Positions 26,612 to 35,583 of a DNA stretch of 42,427 nt are shown here, one piece after another. The notes under the pieces were generated by a model. It searched no databases and was not told the origin of the DNA. It saw only the letters and a program-made list of their open reading frames with translations. The translations under genes were made by a program, and so were the position numbers. How positions within the stretch are numbered: the stretch's first letter is position 1; every line of letters begins with the position of its first letter. The stretch is from contig JAQWIK010000007.1 in assembly GCA_029248915.1 (NCBI GenBank), positions 1 to 42,427 of the forward strand. Direction: 5' to 3'. This stretch comes from Paracoccaceae bacterium. GTDB lineage: Bacteria > Pseudomonadota > Alphaproteobacteria > Rhodobacterales > Rhodobacteraceae.

Positions 26612-28645
26612 ATGATTAAAAATAATTATAAAAAAAGCGATGCTGAATCTTATATTGATAAAGCAGGGCAAGTTGTTGCTGACCAAGAGCTTGCTCTTAG
26701 AGTTTATACATCAAGAATAATCGGACAAAATCCTGATCTTGTTATGCATGGTGGCGGCAATACTTCTGTTAAAGTTGAGCGACAGGATCTCTTTGGAAAT
26801 ACCAAAAAAGTAATACATGTAAAGGGATCAGGCTGGGACTTAGATACAATATTAGCGCCTGGACTACCTGGATTATGGCTGGATTCTTTGAGAGATTTGC
26901 GACATCTAGATAAGTTGTCTGATGAGGATATGGTGAATGTGCAGAGGGCTAATTTGCTGGATAGTTCAGCACCAAATCCGTCGGTTGAAACACTTTTGCA
27001 TGCATTTCTTCCGCATAAATTTGTTGATCATACACATGCAACACCATTTTTGATTCTCGGTAATCTCCCAAATTCTGAAGAAGTTTGTAGAGAAATATTT
27101 GGTTCAAGATTGGGAATAGTACCGTATATAATGCCTGGTTTCGCTTTGGCAAAAAAAGCAGCTGAAGTTTATGATCAAGATCCCAGTGTTGAAGGGCTAA
27201 TGTTATTAGGTCATGGCCATTTTGCTTTTGGTGAGACAGCTGAAGAAAGCTACAATCAGATTATTTCACATACACAAACTGTTGCAGACTATTTTAAGCT
27301 TAAAGAGCCAACGGCTCTTAATGTGAAATCTAGCCATAAGTCTCATGATGTTTTACCAGTGATACGGGGTCTTATAGCGGATATGATTGGTCCAACTGCT
27401 GCCATGCCAATTATTGATGTTAGAAATGGTCCAGAAGAAATGCAATTTCTTAAGAGAAATGATTTGGATAGCTTATCGGAGCGGGGAACCGCGTCACCAG
27501 ACCATGTTATTAGGATTAAGGGTCGCCCGCTAGTTTTACGCAAATCAGTTTGGGAGCAGGGTAGTTCTGCTATTAAAGAAGCGCTTAAAGATTACGAAGA
27601 TGAATATAGGGCCATGTTTAAACGTCAGGCGGCTAAAGCTACCCAACCTAAAACTATTCTTTCTCCAGATCCCAAAACTATATGGATGGAAGGAGTAGGT
27701 CTTTTAGGCCTCGGCACAAATTTTAAAGCAGCTAGTATAGCGGGTGATCTTGTCGTTCAGAATGCTCGTGTTAGATCAGTTGGTGAAGATGCAGGCGGAT
27801 TTTATCCTATTTCTGAAAAAGATTTATTTGATTGTGAATATTGGTCATTAGAACAAGCCAAATTGGGCAAAGGGAAAGCCCCAGCGTTTCAGGGAAAAGT
27901 GGTAATGGTTACTGGCGGATCTGGAACGATTGGGTTTGAAACAGCAAAGGCATTTGCTTCTTTAGGTGCACAATGTTTTTTGATCGACATGAACCAAGAA
28001 AATTTGAATTCTGCTATAGAAAAATTAGGAAAGGGTCATTTTGGGAAATCGCTAGATGTAACAGATCCAGAGGCGGCGAGAGAAGCCATAAAATCCGTTA
28101 TAGATGCGTACGGAGGTCTTGATATACTTGTTTCCAACGCAGGGTCGGCGCAATCTGGAGCAATGTTAGATATGCCAGGCTCTTCGGTCAGGAAAGCTTT
28201 TGAGTTAAACTTTTTTTCTCATTATGAGTTTGCAAAAGAAGCAGCAAACTTGATGAAAGTACAATCCAGAGGCGGCCAGATTTTGTTTAATATATCGAAA
28301 CAAGCTGTAAACCCGGGTAAAAACTTTGGTGCATACGGGATGCCAAAGGCAACTACTTTTTTTATGATGCGACAGCTTGCGTTGGAGCTAGGGGGTGATG
28401 GTATCCGCGTTAATGGAGTGAATGCTGATAGAATAAGATCGGGTTTGCTTACAGACAACTTTATCGCTGAGCGTGCAAATGCCAGAGGCGTTTCTGAAGA
28501 TAGCTATATGGCTGGGAATTTGCTAAATGCAGAAGTCAAAGCAAGTCATGTAGCAGAAGCGTTTGTTTCACTTGCGCAAGCTGAGCGAACAACTGGTCAT
28601 GTGATGACAGTAGATGGTGGTAATGTTGAAGCTTCTTTGCGTTAA
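26612..28645 (+). CDS. Class II aldolase fused to short-chain dehydrogenase
   Basis: This 677-residue protein has an aldolase domain (about 20-400) and an SDR domain (about 427-677). Aldolase features: HGGGNTSVK (46-54), metal-ligand His pair HTHA (140-143), GHGHFAFGE (200-208) and the long-form insert SPDHVIRIKGRPL. SDR features: VTGGSGTIG (433-441), NAG (509-511), Asn-533, Ser-562, Tyr-575 and Lys-579 (YGMPK), all needed for catalysis. The family is usually annotated rhamnulose-1-phosphate aldolase/dehydrogenase. Here, directly after mtnK-mtnA, the expected reaction is cleavage of 5-methylthio- or 5-deoxyribulose-1-phosphate to DHAP and an aldehyde, which the SDR would reduce or oxidise (inference). 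No rhamnose isomerase or kinase gene is present. Confidence 0.9.
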   Translation: MIKNNYKKSDAESYIDKAGQVVADQELALRVYTSRIIGQNPDLVMHGGGNTSVKVERQDLFGNTKKVIHVKGSGWDLDTILAPGLPGLWLDSLRDLRHLDKLSDEDMVNVQRANLLDSSAPNPSVETLLHAFLPHKFVDHTHATPFLILGNLPNSEEVCREIFGSRLGIVPYIMPGFALAKKAAEVYDQDPSVEGLMLLGHGHFAFGETAEESYNQIISHTQTVADYFKLKEPTALNVKSSHKSHDVLPVIRGLIADMIGPTAAMPIIDVRNGPEEMQFLKRNDLDSLSERGTASPDHVIRIKGRPLVLRKSVWEQGSSAIKEALKDYEDEYRAMFKRQAAKATQPKTILSPDPKTIWMEGVGLLGLGTNFKAASIAGDLVVQNARVRSVGEDAGGFYPISEKDLFDCEYWSLEQAKLGKGKAPAFQGKVVMVTGGSGTIGFETAKAFASLGAQCFLIDMNQENLNSAIEKLGKGHFGKSLDVTDPEAAREAIKSVIDAYGGLDILVSNAGSAQSGAMLDMPGSSVRKAFELNFFSHYEFAKEAANLMKVQSRGGQILFNISKQAVNPGKNFGAYGMPKATTFFMMRQLALELGGDGIRVNGVNADRIRSGLLTDNFIAERANARGVSEDSYMAGNLLNAEVKASHVAEAFVSLAQAERTTGHVMTVDGGNVEASLR

Positions 28646-28664
28646 TAAGAAATAACGAAAACCT

Positions 28665-29651
28665 ATGTTGATAAAGAGCCACAACGAAACCGAAGTTAAG
28701 GTAGCATATTCGACAAAGGACGAGAATTATTTAGCTAACATTGCTCTGTTGTATTATCAGGAGGGCCTAAATCAGGGTCAAATTGCGGATCGCCTCGGGC
28801 TTTCTAGGGCGACTATAGTGAACTATTTAAAAGAGGGTCGAGACCGTGGTATTGTAGATATCAGGGTCAACGGCGAAAGTCTTCGAACATCCTCGACTGG
28901 CCAAGAATTGCGCAAAATGTTTAACCTTGCTGATGTCTACATAGCCAACAGCGGCCCTAAATCTAATTATTCATTGGCATTGCGACAAACTGCACGGGTG
29001 GCAGCTCTAGCTTTTTACAATATTATTGAACCAGGTGATGTAATAGGCGTAGCATGGGGTGAGACCCTCAGGTCCATTGGAGAAAATCTTCCCAATCGAA
29101 AAATTGCAAACACCTCTGTTTGTCAGATTATAGGGTCAATGGAATCGGACAGGGTGCTAAGCGCAGAGGATTGTGCAATTCAAATAGCCAACAGAATAGG
29201 TGCGCAATGTTACACGTTACATTCACCTGCAATTCTTTCTAGCAGGTCATTAGCCCAAGAATTAAAGCAAGAAGAAACAATCAAGGCACAATTGAAAAGG
29301 CTAAAAAACCTTAATGCTATAATCACTTCTGTTGGTGACCTTTCAGATAATACCCACATTCTCTCTTCAGGTATAATAAGTGAAAATGACTTGGAAGAAG
29401 TTAAAGATGCTGGAGGCGCTGGTTGGTTATGTAGCGGTTTTATTCAAGCAGACGGAACCATGCTTCCTCACCGCCTTGAAGAACGTATGATAGCAATCCA
29501 ATTAGAAGATATTCTGAGCACTCCAAAAAGAATCTTGGTTGCTTCAGGATTAAAAAAAGTATCAGCTGTAGTGGCTGCATTAAGAGGGAAATTTGTCACA
29601 CATGCTATTCTTGATTTTGAGCTGGCGCAAGCAATCTTGGACCAAAGTTGA
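28665..29651 (+). CDS. SorC-family transcriptional regulator
   Basis: This 328-residue protein has an N-terminal helix-turn-helix (about 35-57: LNQGQIADRLGLSRATIVNYLKE is the core region, split here between LNQGQIADRLG and LSRATIVNYLKE) and a C-terminal sugar-phosphate-binding domain (GDVIGVAWGETL, CQIIGSM, CSGFIQADG). SorC/DeoR-like regulators of this type sense phosphorylated sugars. It closes the mtnK operon, 19 bases after the aldolase fusion, so it is likely the local regulator with the 19-bp palindrome as target. The effector might be 5-methylthioribose-1-phosphate or the ribulose form. The start has no clear SD and could lie further downstream. Confidence 0.88.
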   Translation: MLIKSHNETEVKVAYSTKDENYLANIALLYYQEGLNQGQIADRLGLSRATIVNYLKEGRDRGIVDIRVNGESLRTSSTGQELRKMFNLADVYIANSGPKSNYSLALRQTARVAALAFYNIIEPGDVIGVAWGETLRSIGENLPNRKIANTSVCQIIGSMESDRVLSAEDCAIQIANRIGAQCYTLHSPAILSSRSLAQELKQEETIKAQLKRLKNLNAIITSVGDLSDNTHILSSGIISENDLEEVKDAGGAGWLCSGFIQADGTMLPHRLEERMIAIQLEDILSTPKRILVASGLKKVSAVVAALRGKFVTHAILDFELAQAILDQS

Positions 29652-29722
29652 TAATACAATTTTAAATCGAAATTATAGAATAAAATGAAACCTAAATGAT
29701 AACCATAGAAAGGAAAACTTTA

Positions 29723-30733
29723 ATGAATTTTAAGAAGAAAATTTCAAGTTTATTGCTTGCTGGAGCGGTGGCTTGTGCGACACATGCGAATGCATCAGAT
29801 GAATTTTTTGTATACGTTTCACCGGATCCGATCGGAGTTAACGCTTTTTTAGAAATGGGCAAAATTGGTATTGAGGCCGCAGCGGCAAAATATAATGCTG
29901 ATGTTCAGACTTATGAAAGCACCTCAGCTGTTGCGAGGCGGGAAAATGTTGAAGCAGCTCTAAATGAAGGCGCTTCACTCATTGTTGTATTAGGATTTGA
30001 ATTCAACGACATTATATCTGAACTTGCTCCAACTGCCCCGGATGTGAACTTTTTAATCGTTGATCAGTGTCTTAGCGATTTACCCGCGAACGTGCATTGT
30101 GCCGTATTCAAAGAATATGAAGCAAGCTATCTAACTGGTGTAGCTGCAGGTATGATGACAAAAAGTAATAAAGTAGGCGTTGTTGGCGCATTAGATATAC
30201 CCTTTTTACACAGATATACAGATGCCTACAGAGATGGCGCAAAAGCAGTTAACACCAATGTGGATGTAGAAATTCGTTGGGTTGGGGGTGACAACCCGTT
30301 TGGTGATCCAGTGCGTGCTAAAGAGCAGGCTCTTGCAATGCATGCGGCAGGTGCTGACATAATTTTTACAGCAACAGCAGGCGGTGATTTTGGTGTTTTT
30401 GAGGCTGCAAAGGAAAACAACTTTAGTGTTTTTTCAGTGGACGTAAATAGATGTCTTGATGCACCAGGATACGTCATTGATAATACATTAAAAGGCGTCG
30501 ACGCAGCATTATTAAACTCGGTAGACGCTATAATGTCTGGTGCTAAGTCGAGCGTATCAGCCGTTGGGCTTAAAGAGGGTGGAATGTCCGTGATTGCTCT
30601 TGATGCGGATAGATTAGCTGATAGTAAGTGCCTGATTGCTGATCACCCAGACGTTGTAAGCAAAGTACGGGAAGTGGCGGCTGCTATCATTAATGGTAGT
30701 TTAACACTTTCTGACCCAATGTTTGCTCAATAA
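29723..30733 (+). CDS. BMP-family ABC importer binding protein (nucleoside type)
   Basis: This 336-residue periplasmic protein or lipoprotein-like binding protein belongs to the BMP/PnrA-Med family, whose known members mostly bind purine nucleosides. The signal is MNFKKKISSLLLAGAVACA followed by a cleavage site near HANAS. The body shows LVVLGFEFND-like and FLIVDQC strands, EYEASYLTGVAAGMM and FTATAGGDFGVFEAA. The start chosen is ATG 29723 with AAGGA nearby; the ATG at 29696 has no SD and would precede the signal with nine extra residues. It heads the second importer. Expected ligand: MTA, 5'-deoxyadenosine or another nucleoside. Confidence 0.88.
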   Translation: MNFKKKISSLLLAGAVACATHANASDEFFVYVSPDPIGVNAFLEMGKIGIEAAAAKYNADVQTYESTSAVARRENVEAALNEGASLIVVLGFEFNDIISELAPTAPDVNFLIVDQCLSDLPANVHCAVFKEYEASYLTGVAAGMMTKSNKVGVVGALDIPFLHRYTDAYRDGAKAVNTNVDVEIRWVGGDNPFGDPVRAKEQALAMHAAGADIIFTATAGGDFGVFEAAKENNFSVFSVDVNRCLDAPGYVIDNTLKGVDAALLNSVDAIMSGAKSSVSAVGLKEGGMSVIALDADRLADSKCLIADHPDVVSKVREVAAAIINGSLTLSDPMFAQ

Positions 30734-30744
30734 TGTAAATAGGA

Positions 30745-32277
30745 ATGTTTGCTCAACTGCATGACATTTCTGTAAATTTTGGTGAGGTTAGGGCTTTAGA
30801 CAGCGTATCGTTGGATATAAGCCCTAACCAAATTCATGCTGTAGTAGGTGAAAATGGTGCTGGGAAAAGTACCCTAATGTCTGTTCTTTTTGGCCTAAAT
30901 GTTAATTACGGTGGCCAAATTTTCATAAATGATACCCGTAAAACGTGGGCCACACCGAGTGATGCTATCAAAGCTGGCATTGGAATGGTGCATCAGCATT
31001 TTATGCTCATTGAAAGTATGACAGTTTTAGAAAATATTATTCTAGGGTCTGAACCTAACAAATACCTTGGGTTTTTAGATTTTCAACTTGCTGAGAAGAA
31101 AATATCTAACTTACTTGAGACCTATAATTTCTCAATAAACCTACACCAGACTGTAGATAAATTATCTGTTGGGCAGAGACAGATGGTTGAAATATTGAAA
31201 ACACTTTATAGATCAGCAGAATTAATAATTTTAGATGAACCTACAGCGGTATTGACCCCAGCGGAGAGGTTAGACCTTTTTAATTCACTTCAAGATTTTA
31301 AGAATGCTGGAAAATCAATAATACTGATTACACATAAAATAGATGAAGTTATTGCGAACGCCGATCATGTAAGTGTGATGCGCGCTGGTCAGCTTATTTC
31401 CTCTTTGCCAATCGATGGTACTTCCCAAACACAGATAAGTGAAGAAATTGTAGGCGTAAGCAAAACTAAAAGCATCTCTCGAAAAAAAATTAAAGCAGGA
31501 TCAGTCAAACTGAATTTATCTAATTTAGATATTCTTGGAATGCCACAAATCGGTAATGCTTTTAATTTAGAAGTGAAGGCAAGTGAGATAGTTGGTATAG
31601 CGGGCGTGGCTGGCAATGGCCAATCGGAATTGATAGAAGCTATAATAGGTTTGCGATCATCTAAATCTGGATTTATTGAAATTTGCAGTAGGGATGTAAC
31701 AGGTGCAGATATCTCCACTAGGCGGGATGTTGGCCTTTGTTATATTCCTGAGGATAGACAAAAAAGAGGCTTGGCCCTAGGTGCGCAACTCTCAGAAAAT
31801 GCTTCTATATCTTCATTGGTATCAAAAGCTTTTTCAAAAGGTCCTTTTTTAAGAAAAACAAAAATTAGGAATTTCACTGAAGGTCTAATTAAAAAGTTTG
31901 ACGTAAAAGCGTCCAGCCCTTCAGCTTTGGCCAGCAGTCTATCTGGCGGAAATAAGCAGAAACTAATTATAGCTCGCGAACTATCTTTAGAGTCAGATGT
32001 AATTATTGCCGAAAACCCAACTTGGGGTGTTGATTTAGGTGCAATTAATCAAATACATCACGAACTTTTATCTATGCGTGAAAATGGCCATGCTATTCTA
32101 TTAGTTTCGTCGGACTTAGATGAAATTCTCACCCTATCAGATAGAGTTTTAGTAATGTTTGAGAGTGAGCTATCGCAAAGTTTTTGCACTGAAAAAGTTA
32201 CGCGAGAAGAGCTTGGAAAACTTATGCTGATGAAAGCATCTGATAAAAAAGAACAGAAAAAGATAAATACGGCATGA
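30745..32277 (+). CDS. BMP-type ABC importer, double ATPase
   Basis: This 510-residue ATPase has two nucleotide-binding domains. The first has GENGAGKST, the Q-loop context GMVHQHFMLIESMTVLEN (typical of nucleoside/BMP importers), signature LSVGQRQMVEILK and ILDEPTAVLTP. The second has GVAGNGQSE in place of a full Walker A, YIPEDRQKRGL and LSGGNKQKLIIAREL, with AENPTWGVD in place of a canonical Walker B. These substitutions are usual in the family. The stop overlaps the next gene by four bases. Confidence 0.93.
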   Translation: MFAQLHDISVNFGEVRALDSVSLDISPNQIHAVVGENGAGKSTLMSVLFGLNVNYGGQIFINDTRKTWATPSDAIKAGIGMVHQHFMLIESMTVLENIILGSEPNKYLGFLDFQLAEKKISNLLETYNFSINLHQTVDKLSVGQRQMVEILKTLYRSAELIILDEPTAVLTPAERLDLFNSLQDFKNAGKSIILITHKIDEVIANADHVSVMRAGQLISSLPIDGTSQTQISEEIVGVSKTKSISRKKIKAGSVKLNLSNLDILGMPQIGNAFNLEVKASEIVGIAGVAGNGQSELIEAIIGLRSSKSGFIEICSRDVTGADISTRRDVGLCYIPEDRQKRGLALGAQLSENASISSLVSKAFSKGPFLRKTKIRNFTEGLIKKFDVKASSPSALASSLSGGNKQKLIIARELSLESDVIIAENPTWGVDLGAINQIHHELLSMRENGHAILLVSSDLDEILTLSDRVLVMFESELSQSFCTEKVTREELGKLMLMKASDKKEQKKINTA

Positions 32278-33335
32278 AGCAATTTAAATTTTTATATTTT
32301 CTAAAACATAACACCGTGCGGTATTTCATGACTGCACTATCTTTGTTTTTTATATTATTGTTATTGCTGAATTTGGCAGATGCGAGTTTTTTTGAAGCAA
32401 GTCAGGCCTTTTTAAAAAGTGCGTTTGGTGGAAGAAGATATGCATATTTATATGTTACTATTTCCCGCTGCGCCTTAATAACTGGAATGGCTATCGCCGC
32501 GCTTATCGCATTTCGTGCTGGCTTAATAAATATTGGCGGAGAAGGTCAATTAGTTATTGGTGGTTTTGCAGCAGCATTTGTTTCAATTTATAGTGGAGTA
32601 ACGGGCGTTCCAGGTATTATTCTTGCGATTTTAAGTGCCATGATCGGTGGTGGATTATGGGCAGTTTTAGCAGGGCTTATGAAGCTTAAGTTGGGTGTAC
32701 CTATTTTAGTTGGAACGTTGCTGTTAAATTATCCAGCCAGATATATTACTTCTTATTTTGTGAGCCACCCATTTAGAGATGTGGCGTCTGGTATGCCCCA
32801 AACCCTCTTGCTCGACAAAAGTCTTTGGTTGCCCTTTATAGAGGGAACTAGGTTAGACACAGGGTTTATATTCATCTTAATCGTCTATGGTTTTGTACTG
32901 ATTTACAGCCATAGAAGCGTTCCTGGATATCACGCCAAAATGACTGGACTTTCAATAGAATTTGCCGCTACTTCAGGTATTAATATTTTTAACACGACTT
33001 TAAAAACGCTCGCTTTTTCCGGTGCAATTGCCGGCCTTGTTGGTGCAATTGCTGTTCTTGGTATTCATCATCGTTTTACTGATGGGATGTTGGTTCAACC
33101 ATTATACGCATGGACTGGTATTGTTGCTGCTCTTCTTATAAATCTGGTACCTTGGGCAATTCTACCAGCGGGTTTCTTTTTTGCCTCGTTAACCAGTGGA
33201 GCCTCGGGCATGGAACGAACAGCCGATGTTCCAAAAGAAATCGCAATCATAATTCAGGGAATTATAATTCTATTTGTTGCCTCAAGAGCTACTGGCATTG
33301 CTTCAGATACAAAGAATAAGGAAGAAGGTAACTGA
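32274..33335 (+). CDS. BMP-type ABC importer, permease 1
   Basis: This 353-residue membrane protein is of the nucleoside-importer permease type (YufP/NupP-like). It has GMAIAALIAFRAGLINIGGEGQ, the family signature, and GVPILVGTLLLNYPARYIT; about nine hydrophobic segments are visible. It starts four bases inside the ATPase gene and its stop overlaps the next ATG by one base. Together with permease 2 it forms the heterodimeric channel. Confidence 0.92.
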   Translation: MKQFKFLYFLKHNTVRYFMTALSLFFILLLLLNLADASFFEASQAFLKSAFGGRRYAYLYVTISRCALITGMAIAALIAFRAGLINIGGEGQLVIGGFAAAFVSIYSGVTGVPGIILAILSAMIGGGLWAVLAGLMKLKLGVPILVGTLLLNYPARYITSYFVSHPFRDVASGMPQTLLLDKSLWLPFIEGTRLDTGFIFILIVYGFVLIYSHRSVPGYHAKMTGLSIEFAATSGINIFNTTLKTLAFSGAIAGLVGAIAVLGIHHRFTDGMLVQPLYAWTGIVAALLINLVPWAILPAGFFFASLTSGASGMERTADVPKEIAIIIQGIIILFVASRATGIASDTKNKEEGN

Positions 33336-34261
33336 TGCTGGCCGACTTATTTGATCCGGCTTTTGCTGACTCAGTTGCAAGAATTGCGGTTCCCATTTTG
33401 CTTGCATCTTTAGGGGGCGCAATTTGTCATAGAGCAGGAGTTTTTAATATTGCCCTAGAAGGTTTTATCTTGATGGGAGCTTTTGCTGCTGTTCTTGGAA
33501 CCTTTATGTTGGGTCACGTTTTTTGGGGCGTTTTATCTGCCATACTTGCCGGAATTTTTATGGGTTTATTATTTGCAGAATTTCACCTTCGCAGGCCAGG
33601 AGATGCAATAGTCGTATCGATCGCACTCAATCTAATAGGGCTCGGATTGACTACATATTTGCTTAGATCTGTTTTGGGCGTTAGTGGTGTTTTTCAGAAT
33701 GAAGCCCTTGGTAAAATAACTGAAATAAATCTTCCCGTAATAGAAAGCTTACCTGTTTTTGGTTCCTTTCTAAGTGGGCAGTCTATTCTCTTTTATGTGT
33801 CTATATTCTTAGTTATTTTGCTCCATTATATTTATTCGAGACATAAACTAGGGTTTTGGATGCGTGCAGCGGGTGAAAATCCATTGGCTTTGAAAACAGT
33901 TGGTATTAAGCCAACGCCTGTTAAGCTCTTGGCTCTTGTTCTTTGTGGTGTTTGCTGTGGTTTGGCTGGTGCACAATTATCGATATCAAATGTAAGCCTT
34001 TTTGTTGAAAACATGTCAGCCGGTCGCGGATGGATTGCCGTTGTTATTGTATTGGTTACAAATGGAAGGCCCATACCCATTTTAGGATTAGTTCTTTTGT
34101 TTGGGTTTGTTGATAGTCTCTCATTGCGTCTGCAAGGATTTGGGTTCCCGCAACAATTTACTGAAATGATGCCTTATATAGCATCTTTGGTAGCATTAAT
34201 ATTTGTATCAATTAGGCGGATGAAAAATTTAGTAGGTATGAGGGGGTATGATAATGGATGA
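33335..34261 (+). CDS. BMP-type ABC importer, permease 2
   Basis: This 308-residue permease (YufQ/NupQ-like) has ASLGGAICHRAGVFNIALEG near the N-terminus, RRPGDAIVVSIALNLIGLG, AAGENPLALKTVGI and SAGRGWIAVVIVL, all typical. It overlaps the following deaminase gene by eight bases, which places import and deamination in the same transcript. Confidence 0.92.
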   Translation: MLADLFDPAFADSVARIAVPILLASLGGAICHRAGVFNIALEGFILMGAFAAVLGTFMLGHVFWGVLSAILAGIFMGLLFAEFHLRRPGDAIVVSIALNLIGLGLTTYLLRSVLGVSGVFQNEALGKITEINLPVIESLPVFGSFLSGQSILFYVSIFLVILLHYIYSRHKLGFWMRAAGENPLALKTVGIKPTPVKLLALVLCGVCCGLAGAQLSISNVSLFVENMSAGRGWIAVVIVLVTNGRPIPILGLVLLFGFVDSLSLRLQGFGFPQQFTEMMPYIASLVALIFVSIRRMKNLVGMRGYDNG

Positions 34262-35570
34262 TATTTTAATTAAAGACGCCTTAATTGTCACATGTGATGG
34301 ATCTCATTCCATTATCGAAAATGGTGTGATGGCCGTTAGTCAAGGCAAAATAACGGCATTAGAGCAAACTGGTACAAGTGCTGCGGAAAACCTTAGTGCA
34401 AAAAAAATTGTCTCGGCAAATGGCAATATATTAATGCCAGGTTTAATAAATATGCATTGTCATGCTGCTGATAGTTTGTTCAGAGGGCTCGTTGAAAACC
34501 TTCCTCTTGAAGAATGGTTGGGACGTGTCTGGATAGCAGAAAAAGCCATACTTACTCCCGAGACTACTTACTTGGGCTCTATCTTGGGTTTGGCGGAAAA
34601 CCTTTTGAGTGGATCGACAACCGTTATGGATATGTTTTGGTATCCAGACCAAACTGTTAAAGCTGCAAAAGATTTGGGTATGCGTATATCTACCGGTGGC
34701 ATCTTTTTTGATTTGCCAGGAATAGGTGGGCGTTCGCATAAAGACTTCATCTTCGAGGCCAATAATTTTTATCAAAAACACTCTTCTGATGACAGTGTAA
34801 TTCCAGCTGTCTTGCCTCATGGAAGTTATACTGTTTCTCCACAAAATTTAAGTGAGGCCAAAAGTATTGCAGATAGACACGGTATGCTATTTTGCACTCA
34901 TGCTGCAGAGACCCAAGCCGAGCAAAATGATATAAAGGCACGCTATGATAACTCGGTCATACGGCACTTAGATAAGCATAAATTGCTCGGTGAAACCTCA
35001 GTACTGGCTCATTGTGTCCATCTTGACGAAAAAGAGATTTCGCTTCTAGCGCAAAGCAAGACAAATATTGTCCTCAACCCAATGTCAAATCTTAAGCTGG
35101 GGTCGGGGATTGCTCCAGTAAAAGCAATGCATAGAGCAGAAATAAATCTGACAATTGGAACCGATGGGGCAATCAGTGGAAATGACCTAGATATGTGGTT
35201 GGCAATGCGTTTAACTTGCGGTTTGGCAAAAGGCGTAAATATGGAAGCTGATGCTTTAACGGCTGAGCAGGTACTTCACATGGCAACCATTAATGGTGCG
35301 AAGGCATTAGGTAAATCCAACACACTTGGTAGTCTAGAAATAGGAAAAAATGCAGATTTTATTTTGGTAGATATAAACAATTCTCATTCTATTCCACTTT
35401 TTGATCCAATCACTCATCTTGTTTTTGGTGCAGGACGTTCAGATGTTACAGATGTTTTTGTTTCTGGGAAACATGTTGTAAAAAATAAAAAAATAAGTGG
35501 TCTTGATATCGAAAAAATTCATGAAGAGGTACGTCAATTAGCTCCATCTATCAAAGCTAGCCTCGAATAA
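34254..35570 (+). CDS. 5'-methylthioadenosine/S-adenosylhomocysteine deaminase-like amidohydrolase
   Basis: This 438-residue amidohydrolase is close by eye to MTA/SAH deaminases (MtaD), which replace the adenine amino group of MTA, SAH or 5'-deoxyadenosine with oxygen. Metal ligands lie in NMHCHAADSLFRG (His-68, His-70), CTHAAET, LAHCVHLDE and GTDGAISGNDLDMW. AGGGGG at 34241-34246 points to the ATG at 34254 rather than 34248. It is co-transcribed with the nucleoside importer before it and the phosphorylase 13 bases after it, so its product is probably cleaved next. Other adenosine-type or pterin substrates remain possible. Confidence 0.87.
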   Translation: MDDILIKDALIVTCDGSHSIIENGVMAVSQGKITALEQTGTSAAENLSAKKIVSANGNILMPGLINMHCHAADSLFRGLVENLPLEEWLGRVWIAEKAILTPETTYLGSILGLAENLLSGSTTVMDMFWYPDQTVKAAKDLGMRISTGGIFFDLPGIGGRSHKDFIFEANNFYQKHSSDDSVIPAVLPHGSYTVSPQNLSEAKSIADRHGMLFCTHAAETQAEQNDIKARYDNSVIRHLDKHKLLGETSVLAHCVHLDEKEISLLAQSKTNIVLNPMSNLKLGSGIAPVKAMHRAEINLTIGTDGAISGNDLDMWLAMRLTCGLAKGVNMEADALTAEQVLHMATINGAKALGKSNTLGSLEIGKNADFILVDINNSHSIPLFDPITHLVFGAGRSDVTDVFVSGKHVVKNKKISGLDIEKIHEEVRQLAPSIKASLE

Positions 35571-35583
35571 GAAAGAACCTCTA

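Noticed and set aside
26612-28645. Annotating the aldolase-SDR fusion as a rhamnose pathway enzyme
   Set aside because: No rhamnose isomerase, kinase or transport genes nearby; mtnK and mtnA directly precede it.
34443-34844. 133-codon open frame antisense to the deaminase gene
   Set aside because: Lies wholly inside a well-supported amidohydrolase gene and has no recognisable motif.
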